Source of the DNA: Spirogloea muscicola
Lineage: Eukaryota; Streptophyta; Zygnematophyceae; Spirogloeales; Spirogloeaceae
Direction of reading: 5' to 3'
DNA: 22,395 nt
Assembly (NCBI GenBank): GCA_009602725.1
Contig: WELB01000042.1
Coordinates: 346,870 to 369,264 of the forward strand
The notes beneath the pieces are model-generated. The model saw only the letters and a list, made by a program, of their open reading frames with translations, searched no databases and had not been told where the DNA came from. Both the position numbers and the translations under genes were made by a program. Positions 8,988 to 18,151 of this stretch are shown one piece after another. Within the stretch, counting starts at the first letter, position 1, and each line of letters begins with the position of its first letter.

Positions 8988-11063
8988 ATGAAGGCGCTCA
9001 TCCTCGTCGGCGGGTTCGGGACGCGGCTGCGGCCGCTCACGCTCAGCGTGCCAAAGCCACTGGTCGACTTCGCCAACAAGCCGATGATCCTCCACCAGGC
9101 ACCGCCCTCGCCCCGCTTCCACCCGATCTCTACCACAGCGCCTCTGCGTGCTCAATAAATCTTCAGATCTGGTGTTGCGCCATTGTGGTCGCAAGCATTG
9201 AATGCTGACCTTTCTGGTACAGATCCAGGGCTTCATGCCTGTCTGTGGGATGAGCCAAGACTCAGCATTACATCACTTATACCGGCTTTGACTGAAAAGT
9301 TTATCCCTGCGCTGCTCCTGCTCAGATTGAAGCTCTGAAGGCTGCAGGTGTGACTGAAGTGGTCCTGGCCATCAACTACCAGCCCCAGGCAAGTTGTTGA
9401 TATCCTTGGTCTTCAAATTGTCGTGCTGTCTGCCCTCAAGGATCGCTTACTCAGGTTGCATTCTTCTTTGGAATGGCAAGGAATGGCATCACTTGGAAAG
9501 GTCAGACACAGTGCTCATTCATGCCCTCTTTCCTGCAACAGGTCATGTTGAGCTTCCTGAAGGACTTCGAGGCAGCCCTAGGAATCAAGATCGTATGCTC
9601 GCAGGAGAAGGAGCCTATGGGGACTGCTGGCCCTTTGGCACTCGCTCGCGACATCCTGGTTGATGGTTCCGGAGATCCATTTTTTGTTCTTAACAGCGAC
9701 GTGATTAGCGAGTATCCTCTGGCAGATATGCTGGCCTTCCACAAGAAGAGAGGCGCTGAAGCATCTATTCTTGTCACAAAGGTACAATCAGACCTCGAGT
9801 TGCCCCCCACACTTACAGAGCCCCGACGTGGAAGGGCTTGATCACTCTTTTCAGCACCAGACTGCAGCCTGACAATGCTGCATCATGATATTCAGGTTGA
9901 CGAGCCTTCCAAGTATGGGGTTGTCGTCATGAATGAGGAGGATGGCACGGTGCAACGATTTGTTGAGAAGCCACAGACATTCGTTGGCAACAAGATCAAT
10001 GCTGGAATCTACATTCTAAACCCAGAGACTCTGGACCGCATCGAGCTCCGCCCTACGTCCATTGAGAAGGTTGTCTCCTTGTCCTTGTCCTAATGTTACT
10101 CTCGCTGGCTTGCCTTATCAACTCTGGACTTGAGTGCGCAGGCAGTCTTCTCTTTTATGTACCGTTGTCAGTCGACAGTATGCAGTGCTGGCTTGTCTTT
10201 CTCTAGCTTCTACAAACGCATCAAGACTAGTCTATGATTCTTCATGAGATTGATTGTTGGTCTGAATATCATCTCTTTACCTATCTTTGATGACGTTTTG
10301 AGAGCTCTGTAATTGCAGGAGGTCTTCCCGAAGATTGCTGCAGAAAACAAGCTTTTTGCTATGGTCCTTCCAGGTTTCTGGATGGATGTTGGTCAGCCTC
10401 GTGATTACATTCTTGGGCTTCGGCTCTACCTGGACTCTCTGCGGAAGCGCTTGTAGGTCATTATTGGAACCAAGCATGCCATTGTTGTTTCCTCATATGC
10501 AGCAGGCTTTCAAGACAGGCAAAGTGTTTACTTGCTATTTTCAGTGGTGCAGCTGGCATTTCCTCCTCTAATTTTGGACCTGGCTTTGTCCCTGTTCACA
10601 GCCCTGACAGACTGGCACATGGAGGCTTCATTACGGGCAATGTTTTGATTGATGAGACTGCAGAGATTGGTGAAGGGTGTCTCTTGGGACCAGATGTCTC
10701 AGTGGGACCTGGATGTGTTATTGAGCCGGGGGTTAGACTTTCACGGTGCACAATTCTGCGTGGTGTCCGTGTCAAGAAGCACGCCTGTATTTCTGGCTCC
10801 ATCATCGGCTGGCACTCCAGAATTGGCCAGGTAGTCGCTGCTTGCAACCTATCCACTTCTGCAGATTTTCGCACAGAGATGTCCAAGCATCATCCACAAT
10901 CTTGCTGACACATTGATTGCACTTGCAGTGGGCGCGTATTGAAAATATGAGCGTCCTTGGGGAAGATGTGAGTGTCCTTGACGAGGTTTACTTGAATGGA
11001 GGGGTTGTCCTCCCACACAAGGAGATCAAAGCCAACATCCTGAAGCCGGAGATTATTATGTGA
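8988..11063 (+). CDS. GMPP: GDP-mannose pyrophosphorylase (mannose-1-phosphate guanylyltransferase), 7 exons, 361 aa
   Basis: Cytosolic enzyme that makes GDP-mannose and PPi from mannose-1-phosphate and GTP (EC 2.7.7.13). GDP-mannose supplies N-glycan and GPI synthesis and, in plants, ascorbate and wall sugars. Exons: 8988-9098, 9326-9388, 9542-9781, 9896-10069, 10319-10452, 10602-10830, 10929-11063. All phases agree and give 361 residues, the length I recall for Arabidopsis CYT1/VTC1. The nucleotidyltransferase domain starts with [20 protein letters not shown] (6-25); GTAGPLAL lies at 86-93, the metal-binding NSD at 109-111, and FVEKP at 160-164. The C-terminal third is a left-handed beta-helix with hexapeptide repeats, ending in the typical ILKPEIIM. 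Introns 1 and 2 both begin with GC rather than GT (CAG|GCACCG and CAG|GCAAGT), as the protein alignment requires. The gene lies between two inverted repeat copies. Confidence 0.97.
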
Positions 11064-12335
11064 GGGATTGCAAGTGTGTATATGCATGATCAGCACAGAC
11101 CGATGGTGGACTTCTAGACCAGTGGCACTTCCATACTTGAGCTTCGTCTGAGAATAGGTGCAGCACTGACACTACAGCAACAGTGTTCTATTAGCAGCAA
11201 GTGTAGGTCGCCTGTCCCCGTTCAATTACAGGTAGAGACAGGCGTTGCAGCCTGACTTGCTGTTTTGATTCCGCCAACGATGTACATGGGTGTTAAATTA
11301 GTGTGTGCCGAATGTCTTCTTCCCCTTGCAAGCCTTGCCCGTTTTGAACGGTTGGTTGCTGACCATCTATTTCCAAAATTCAATAATCAAGAGCATGGAT
11401 GGCATGGCCGGTGAGTTGTGTGTAAGCTCTTCAAAGAGTACGCTGTCAGCTGTCAGAACCGCTAAGCCAGGTGAATGAGACAAGATAGCCTCTCCATATA
11501 ACATGCAGCGTTAGCAGGTAGATAAGTGAACGTTTCAGAGGACACAGATTTGCGTGTACAAGATCATTTCCTTGAGGAACATGAAGAAGATGATAGACAG
11601 CTTGTTTATAAGTGGCGGGGGCTTTCATCGTTCAGCTTCTCTAGACTTTAACGAGAGAGCCAGCAAGACAAGGCCACCACTTCGAAGGACGAGGACGCAT
11701 TGCCCTTTATAAGTGGGAGATTACTTGGAGCTTCTCCTCCATTTGCTGTAGGCTGTAAGGCCAATCCACAACTAGGCTCCATAGGCATTGGTTGGGGAAT
11801 AACTGCCAGCGGGAAGGACAGAGGGAAGCTCTAACACGGACAGTAGCTCTAAGATCCCAGCCTCGTACAGCATGAACGCTGTGTCCAGATACAGGGCTTA
11901 CCTCGTGTGCCTCGCCTTGGCAGAGGCGTAGAGCCTCAGCATACTTTGTTGTTTTCTGTAGTGTCCACCTGATGGTGAATGTCTGCACGCATCTTGCGGC
12001 TGTGGGCCGTTGAGCTTTTTCATGCCTGGGTACTGCAGCTGTTGACTAGGTTTGTCGGGCACCCATCACAGCCACATTCCCAGCTATTCACAGCCAATAC
12101 CTTCGCTGCTTCTTCTTCGTTGGCTTCCACCAGAAGAGCTCTTTCCTCAATCCCCTTCTACTTGGGCCACTCCAGCATTCCACAGGCCTTAATTGCATAT
12201 TATAGAATGCGGCTCTCGCTTTGTTTGCTGCGCTCGCAAGCATTGGCTCTTCATCAACGTGCAGGGCGCGCTCTAAGTCAGGCCTCCGGCTTTCGTGGCG
12301 GCGCTCCAGCTCCCCAAGTTAGCTTGTCCGATTTG
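11064..12335. other. GMPP 3' region and intergenic spacer, no gene recognised
   Basis: No frame shows a known family. The first few hundred bases should be the GMPP 3' UTR. Its right end (about 12280-12335) resembles 8215-8300 in the same orientation: a GCCTCYGG..TTTCG segment leads to the CGTGGGTACT motif in both. The spacer therefore contains more sequence of the dispersed repeat family just before the right inverted repeat. Confidence 0.5.
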
Positions 12336-12490
12336 TTTGTGCTCTCCCGTGGGTACTAATGTCACCTTAGGCACCTTAGTTTAGTTCTCTATATTATGTA
12401 GCCTTATTTAGTTTGCACTCGCCTCTGCTTGAACTGTGTATTGGCTTGAATTGGCCTCCCTTTTCATTTCATGCGCCCCGCGCGCCTTTC
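12336..12490 (-). repeat. Right 155-bp inverted repeat flanking GMPP (module A copy A6)
   Basis: This is the reverse complement of 8464-8618 with two substitutions and no gaps. Together the two copies enclose 3,717 bp containing the whole GMPP gene. Their outer ends point away from the gene with the GCGCATGAAATG side outward. Confidence 0.9.
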
Positions 12491-12540
12491 CTTCTACGCA
12501 GAAGCGGCGCCGCCGGGCGCCGACCTGGGTGGGATCCGGT

Positions 12541-12591
12541 CCCGGACCGGGACCGGGACCGGGACCGGGACCGGGACCGGGACCGGGACCC
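12541..12591. repeat. CCGGGA hexanucleotide microsatellite
   Basis: Seven perfect CCGGGA units span 12547-12588, with partial units on both sides. It lies 50 bp outside the right inverted repeat, in GC-rich DNA about 0.6 kb upstream of the ASL start codon. Read in different frames it gives Arg-Asp, Gly-Pro or Thr-Gly runs, so the open frames across it are not evidence of a gene. Confidence 0.9.
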
Positions 12592-13199
12592 GTGTGCTGC
12601 CCCGTGGGGCAAGGCCAAGCAAGGCAGCGCCGGGGCTGGGACCGGGCCGGTCAGGCTCGACTGGCGCCGGTCGGCATGGACGCCCACGTGGGGACCCGCG
12701 GCGGCGCCGCGGGCTGGCTGTGGGCGGCCCAGGACATGGAGCGTGTACTGATTCTTGAGGCCCAGGGAGGGGTGACGGGTTTGACGACCGACTTGATCAC
12801 GGCCCGGAAAGGGGTTTGCTAGAGCTCGCCGAAGGGAGCCAGCGTCTAGGAAAACGCCCCCTAATACCGCCGCCTCCCTCCTCCGCCCTCCCTCCCTCCT
12901 CCCCGCGCCTACAAATCAATCTTTGGGCCAAGCCATTTGTCCAGCTCACTCTGCCGATCGCGCCGCCGCCGCCGCTCCACTAGCCGCTGCCGCCGCCGCC
13001 GCCGCCGCCGCCGCCGTCGCGGTCCCGCGTCGTCGCAGCAGCCCGTGACCGCTCCTTCCGTCACAACACCCGCGGGGTGCTGCGCCTCCGTGGTAGCTGC
13101 GGCGCCGACCTCGACGACCGGGCTCGGGCCCGCTCGCTGTGCGCAGGCTGCATTGGCTTCCACGCGCCGCAGCAGCGCCGTGCGACCTGCCCTGAAGCC
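12592..13199 (+). promoter_or_regulatory. GC-rich upstream region and leader of ASL
   Basis: No gene is recognised. A CT-rich stretch (about 12868-12906, CCTCC/CCCTCC units) is followed by CTACAAATCAATC, the only AT-rich patch near a likely start site. A GCC triplet run follows at about 12961-13016. Open frames here are a by-product of high GC. The frame continuous with ASL has no ATG before 13200. Confidence 0.5.
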
Positions 13200-16025
13200 A
13201 TGGTGGTGCAGTGCGCGTGTCCGGCCGTGGCCTCTACCTCGGCGGCGTGCCCCGGCGCCCTCCGGCTTATCTCGCTGCCGTTGGCGACGAGTGCCCCCTC
13301 AGCGAGGGCGCTGGCGGCTCCCATCGCCGCGCGCAGGCTGCACATGTCGGTCTCCACGCAGCAACAGGAGAGCAAGGAGGCCGCGGAGGCCAAGCTCTGG
13401 GGTGGCCGCTTCGAGGAGACGGTCACTCCGGCTGTGGAGAAGTTTGGGCAGTCTGTGTCCTATGACAAGAAGCTGTACAAGCATGACTTGATGGGGAGCC
13501 GTGCTCACGCCACCATGCTCGCTTCTCAGGTGCAGAATGCGCACCCTCAGGAGTTTTTCTTCCAGCTCAGTACCATTCTTAGCAGTGCTTTCTTATGAGG
13601 AGCCCAGAATCGTTCCCATTGAGAGGCTCTTTTGGTCAGCAGTCAAGCTAGCGGAGGCGCGATCAAGTCTGTGCTGGCTTGCTGTCAGCGCCCTTACTTT
13701 GCTGGTCAAGCAAGCTAAAGCTCAATGCAGTGTGTCAGATTACTGCATGGTGGTGATTGGAGTCCTCCTGGCCGACACTCCCTGATCTTGGTTTGCCTCA
13801 CAATTCTGCAGGGCTTGATGTCAGAGCAAGAGCGGGACGCTATCATCAATGGACTCAATGCCATTGAGCAGCAGATCGAGTCTGGGGAGTTTGTATGGCG
13901 GGCTGACAGGGAAGACGTCCACATGAACGTGGAGGCGGCTCTCATTGACCAGATTGGCGAGCCGGCCAAGAAACTCCACACAGCCCGCAGCCGGAATGAC
14001 CAGGTCTGCACAGATGTGCGGTTGTACTGCCGCGACGCCATCGACGACATTGTGGACCGTACTCACAAGCTCCAGGTGAGTCTCCAAAGGCAACAATTAA
14101 AGTAGTGAAGAGTCTCGTCCCTCCGAGGTGCTCTTCCAAGCATCAAGAGTTTCATAGGTGCAATTCAATCTAAGCACAGCACGTAACTTGAGATGCCAGT
14201 CGTTTCAGAGGATGTACGACTCACATTCCGACTTGATTGGCGCTTGACTGCAGATGGCTCTTGTGAAGCTTGCTGCTGCCAATGCAGGACTAGTAGTGCC
14301 TGGGTACACGCACCTACAACGGGCTCAGCCCCTACTTCTCCAGCATGTCCTCCTCGCCTTTGTTGAGATGGTTAGTCCAACATTCCGGCTGAGAGGGAAA
14401 TACACAGACTTGCTAGGGTGGCCATGGTGGACTTCATGCTGTATCTGCTTCACTTCATGCTCATCTGCTTACTACTCTCCACAAGAATTACTGGTGCACA
14501 GGCCTGGATCATCATTCTAAAGATACAATTTTGTCTTGGACAGCTTGAGCGAGATGCTGGTAGGTTGGCTGACTGTCGTGCTCGCCTCAATTTCTCTCCC
14601 TTGGGGTCATGTGCGCTGGCTGGCACCGGGCTTCCAATTGATCGCCACGCAACTGCTGCTGCTCTTGGCTTCACGGCTCCACTGAGGAACAGGTATGCTG
14701 CTCGCCGAGTACGTGAGTGAGCAAGCAGAGCGAGCAAGAAAGACAAAGAAAGAGAGTGAGGGAGAGATACCTAATTCACTTAATGTATATACATACACAT
14801 ACTGGGTGGTTGCAGGGGGGGGGGATATTTGCTTAATTGATGAATATGAAGGAGGCAAAGGCTCATGTCATACTTGACTGTAGAGGTGGGAATGCAATAT
14901 ACTCATTTCCGAGATGAGTTTCTCTTGCCAGAATAGACCAGTCAGATTACTGAGGGTGCTGAGTTTACATCTGTGCAGTGTGGACGGCGTCTCAGATCGC
15001 GATTTTGTCATCGAATTTCTGGCAGCCAATTCTATTATCGCCATCCACACTTCAAGATTGGCGGAAGAATGGGTGCTTTGGGCCACCGAAGAGTACGGAT
15101 TCTTGACACCAAGCGACCGGGTTTCAACTGGCAGCAGCATCATGCCACAGAAGAAGAACCCTGATCCGATGGAGATTGTGCGGGGCAAAACAGCAAGAGT
15201 AGTTGGGGACTTGACTACACTGTTGGTGCTGTGCAAGGGCCTTCCGCTTGCCTACAACCGGGACCTGCAGGTTGGCCAACTCTCCTCTTGACACCCGGTG
15301 ACTCTAGGTTAACGCCACAGGTGCAACACAATGGGTGCATGTTAACTGAGTGATAGAATCTAACCTGCTGCTTCCGCAGGCAGCCAAAATCACAATGTAT
15401 ATGTTGGGATGTATGTCAGGGACTAATGCTCTGGGTGGTCAAAACACAGGAAGACAAGGAACCTCTGTTCGATAGCGTGGAGACTATCATAGCCGTGCTT
15501 GAGGTGACAGCGGAGTTTGCAAACAATGTCACATTCAATAAGGATCGCATCCAGCAGTCCCTTCCTCAAGGACACTTGGATGCGACAACCCTGGCTGATT
15601 ACCTGGTGTACAAGGTAAACTCCCCCCCCAGTATCTACCTGCTGCTGTGTCACTCCAGCAGCTTTTCATCCTAATAACACATTGAGCCCAAGGTTGACGG
15701 GATTGTTCTTCCCCTCATTGCTTTGTTGTGATAAAATTTACAAGCGGTGTGCTGTCTGCTGCTTTTTGCTGTACAGGGTATGCCCTTTCGCACCTCACAC
15801 GACGTCGTAGGCAGAGCTGTTGCCCTTGCTGTCTCCAAGCGTGTGGAACTGCAAGCACTGTCCTTGGAGGAGCTCAGGAGCATCAATTCCATCTTTGAGG
15901 ATGATGTGTACTCCTTCCTTGGAGTGGAGAACTCCATTGGCAAGTTCAGGTCTTACGGCTCAACCGGTGCTGCTTGTGTGTCCGAGCAGATGGCTTTCTG
16001 GCAGAAGAAGCTTGGCATGGCTTGA
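13200..16025 (+). CDS. ASL: Argininosuccinate lyase, plastid-type precursor, 7 exons, 521 aa
   Basis: Last enzyme of arginine synthesis; cleaves argininosuccinate to arginine and fumarate (EC 4.3.2.1), in plastids in plants. Exons: 13200-13529, 13812-14075, 14254-14370, 14544-14692, 14979-15270, 15450-15614, 15777-16025, with consistent phases. The first ~55 residues are rich in Ala, Ser and Arg with almost no acidic residues, as in a transit peptide. The enzyme starts near KLWGGRFEE. Fumarase/aspartase-superfamily motifs are intact: HTARSRNDQ at 166-174, [10 protein letters not shown] at 215-224 with the TH-Q pair, and the signature [12 protein letters not shown] at 338-349, which holds the catalytic serine loop. 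The C-terminus reaches [16 protein letters not shown], and the total length matches the roughly 517 residues I recall for Arabidopsis. The intron 5 donor is the unusual GTTGGC. The closest neighbour is TRAPPC6, which converges on it. Confidence 0.97.
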
Positions 16026-16548
16026 AGGTTGTCTATGGCTGTGCAGCCCCCATGCAGCAGTCCTCTCAGCTTATGAGTTGGCAGTCTGCTCCGACCAAGC
16101 TGTTCTGTTTGTAATACATGCATCTCTATTCTGCAGCTTGCTGTCTCTGACAGCCATGCACAAGCACAGCTGCTTGACTACTGTAAAGAGCATGGGCTCA
16201 GTGACTTTTATACAGTCTATTGAGTTGCTTTCTTGACTGAAAGCTGAAAACCCTGAATCTCTCCCATCAGCAATACGAATACACTTCGTCTGCAGCAATT
16301 TGGCTCTGTTGACCTCCATAATTGTTGTCTGAAGTGCTCAAGACCTGCGGCTGCTCCGTGCCAAGACAAGTCTGCAAGGGTCATATGCAATAACGGTAAG
16401 TGTCAATTCTGCATTCCTAATGTCATCAACATATCTAGTTTGCAAGTCTAACATGAGCTGCGTGTGCAAAATTTGTGAGGAGAGCTTGAGGGGCAGCAAG
16501 CGAAGGTCGTCGGACTGACCAAATGCTTGTCAATCAAAAGTTGCGACC
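16026..16548. other. Convergent 3' spacer between ASL and TRAPPC6
   Basis: There is no gene. It should contain the 3' UTRs of both genes. TGTAA, the polyadenylation signal common in chlorophytes, occurs at 16110-16114 and 16182-16186 in the ASL direction, but a 5-mer is weak evidence. Confidence 0.5.
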
Positions 16549-17980
16549 TCATGATTTAATCCGGACAGTAAATGAACCTGCACTTGCATAGCAGCAGCTT
16601 ACTGTGTCACAAGACTCCGAGCTGCACATGATCTGTAATAGCTTTATCCTCCTGCGCCAAGTTCTCCTGTCCATTATTCCATACACCAGAAGGGTACTTG
16701 CTATTCACCAGATGCAGAAGAGTACACTCACATGCAGGCAATGTCGCAATTTCAGCAGATACTGCGCATGGCACTCCCAAACTTGTAAGGGCTCCACGGA
16801 TGAGGCCGCAGGGAAAGTACAGATACTGGCCAGCGGCCTGCGTTGCAGAGACTGGGCCACCATCTGTGTGCAGAGATATATGGGTAATGAGCTCGTGTCC
16901 ATGACAAGGCTGCGGAAGCAGGATGCAAGGGCTGCTATTCCAGGCTTGTGCTTGGGTCACAACAGCACCAAATAATCAACAATCAGAGTTTTCAACTTGT
17001 TGCAGGCCTGAAAGCATGGCATCTCTCCAGGTGGCAGGAGCTCTTGCAAATGTTTCCTTTCTCACTCACCCTTGGTCGTGGGCCCTTCATGCGGGGGCGT
17101 GCCAGCTGGAGAGATCCGCGTGAGCCAGCGGAAGCGGTTGTCCTGGAGGACGAAGACGCCCTGCAGAACAGGATGGCCTTGCGCTCATCATGACTTGCCC
17201 CGAGCCGCTGCTGCAGAAGCTCCATAACCGCTTCTCCAGAGCAAACTGGACTGCTGGGAAGGGGCCCCAAGTGCATCTACGTAATGAGATTTGATTTTAA
17301 AAGTCAGAATGTAAGACTGAAGGTTTAGGGTCTGGGGTTAAACATTTAGGGTTAGGGTGTAGGGTCTGGAGAAGGGTCTAGAAGAGGAGGAAGAGGACGT
17401 GGTGGGCGGCTGCGGCGTCGGACCCACCCGGTGGTTGGTCTTGAGGTTGTCCACCTGCTTCTTGAAGAGCTCCGCCCAAAAGTCCTTGCAGATGAATTTG
17501 ATGACATCCAAGTGGTCGGCGAACCGCGGCCGCTCCTTGGTATACCTGCGCGCCGCAGCGAGCTCGCCCTGGACCTTGAGCTCGCTCGCTCGCCCGCCCG
17601 CTCACTCGCTCGAGAGCAGCGGAGCAGCGGCTATGGCTGGCCTAGCCAGCGCCGCCCTGCTATTGGCCTCAGCCTGTGCTTGCAGCTCGTCTCTCTCCTC
17701 CGCTTCTGGGCGCAGCAGTGGCGGGTGCCCGCAAAGGCCGCAGCATGCCATGACTGGAGCGGAGGAGCACCCGGCTCGCGACTCGAGCCGGCAGGCCGCC
17801 ATGGCGCCGCGCCGCGCACCTCTCGGCGAGCTGCTGGCCGACCTGGAACCCGATGGCCTCGATGCGGCGGCCCGCGAGGTCGGGCCGCCCGCCGCCCAGC
17901 ATGCCGCCGTACGCCGCCACCAGCTCCATGCCCAGCACGTCCACGCAGGCCTCCGCCACCTCCCGCGCCGCCATCGCCAT
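16549..17980 (-). CDS. TRAPP complex subunit 6 (TRS33/TRAPPC6), 5 exons, 172 aa
   Basis: Core subunit of the TRAPP tethering complexes, which activate Rab GTPases in ER-Golgi and later Golgi traffic. Exons in transcript order: 17980-17820, 17545-17428, 17160-17070, 16851-16732, 16577-16549; phases 2, 0, 1 and 1 agree. The protein follows the whole TRAPPC6 fold. An N-terminal helix (LGMELVAAY) is followed by [15 protein letters not shown], then the conserved [20 protein letters not shown] and VDNLKTNHR. The strand [13 protein letters not shown] comes next, then [20 protein letters not shown], ending in [11 protein letters not shown]. The last exon has only nine codons plus a split one; without it the CDS would read on into a spurious tail. 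The start is the first ATG of the pair at 17980/17974. The insert [13 protein letters not shown] between strands is longer than in the human protein. Divergent from OST3/6. Confidence 0.93.
17321..17366. repeat. Telomere-like TTTAGGG cluster inside TRAPPC6 intron 2
   Basis: GGTTTAGGG at 17322-17330 and TTTAGGGTTAGGGTGTAGGG at 17345-17364 are degenerate plant telomere units. They lie in the intron between the TRAPPC6 exons at 17428 and 17160. The cluster resembles the one in uL22 intron 1. Confidence 0.75.
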
Positions 17981-18151
17981 CGCCGCGCCGCCGCGTTCTC
18001 CGCCGCCGCCGCCGGCGGCGGCGCCGCGCACGGCTCCCCGCTGGCCACAGATCACCACTGAAGCCTTAAACCCCAACCACGGCCGTTAAACCCCGATATC
18101 CATTGATCAGAAGCTAGCTACCCCCAGGGCGTTGCTTCCCAAACGTCCGCC
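17981..18151. promoter_or_regulatory. Shared (bidirectional) promoter interval between TRAPPC6 and OST3/6
   Basis: Only 171 bp separate the two start codons, so both promoters and leaders must fit here or overlap. The left part is GCC-rich; the right part holds two TTAAACCCC elements at 18066-18074 and 18086-18094, which resemble degenerate telo-boxes. No TATA box is evident. Confidence 0.6.

Noticed and set aside
8570-9136. 188-residue minus-strand frame opposite the GMPP leader
   Set aside because: It crosses the undetermined base, covers GMPP exon 1 on the other strand, and has only low-complexity Gly/Arg content.
12413-12822. Overlapping + strand frames with Arg-Asp, Gly-Pro and Thr-Gly runs
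   Set aside because: All three frames are open only because of the hexanucleotide array and high GC, and they begin inside the right inverted repeat.
16604-16975. Plus-strand 123-residue frame
   Set aside because: It is antisense to the TRAPPC6 exon at 16851-16732, whose product is strongly conserved.
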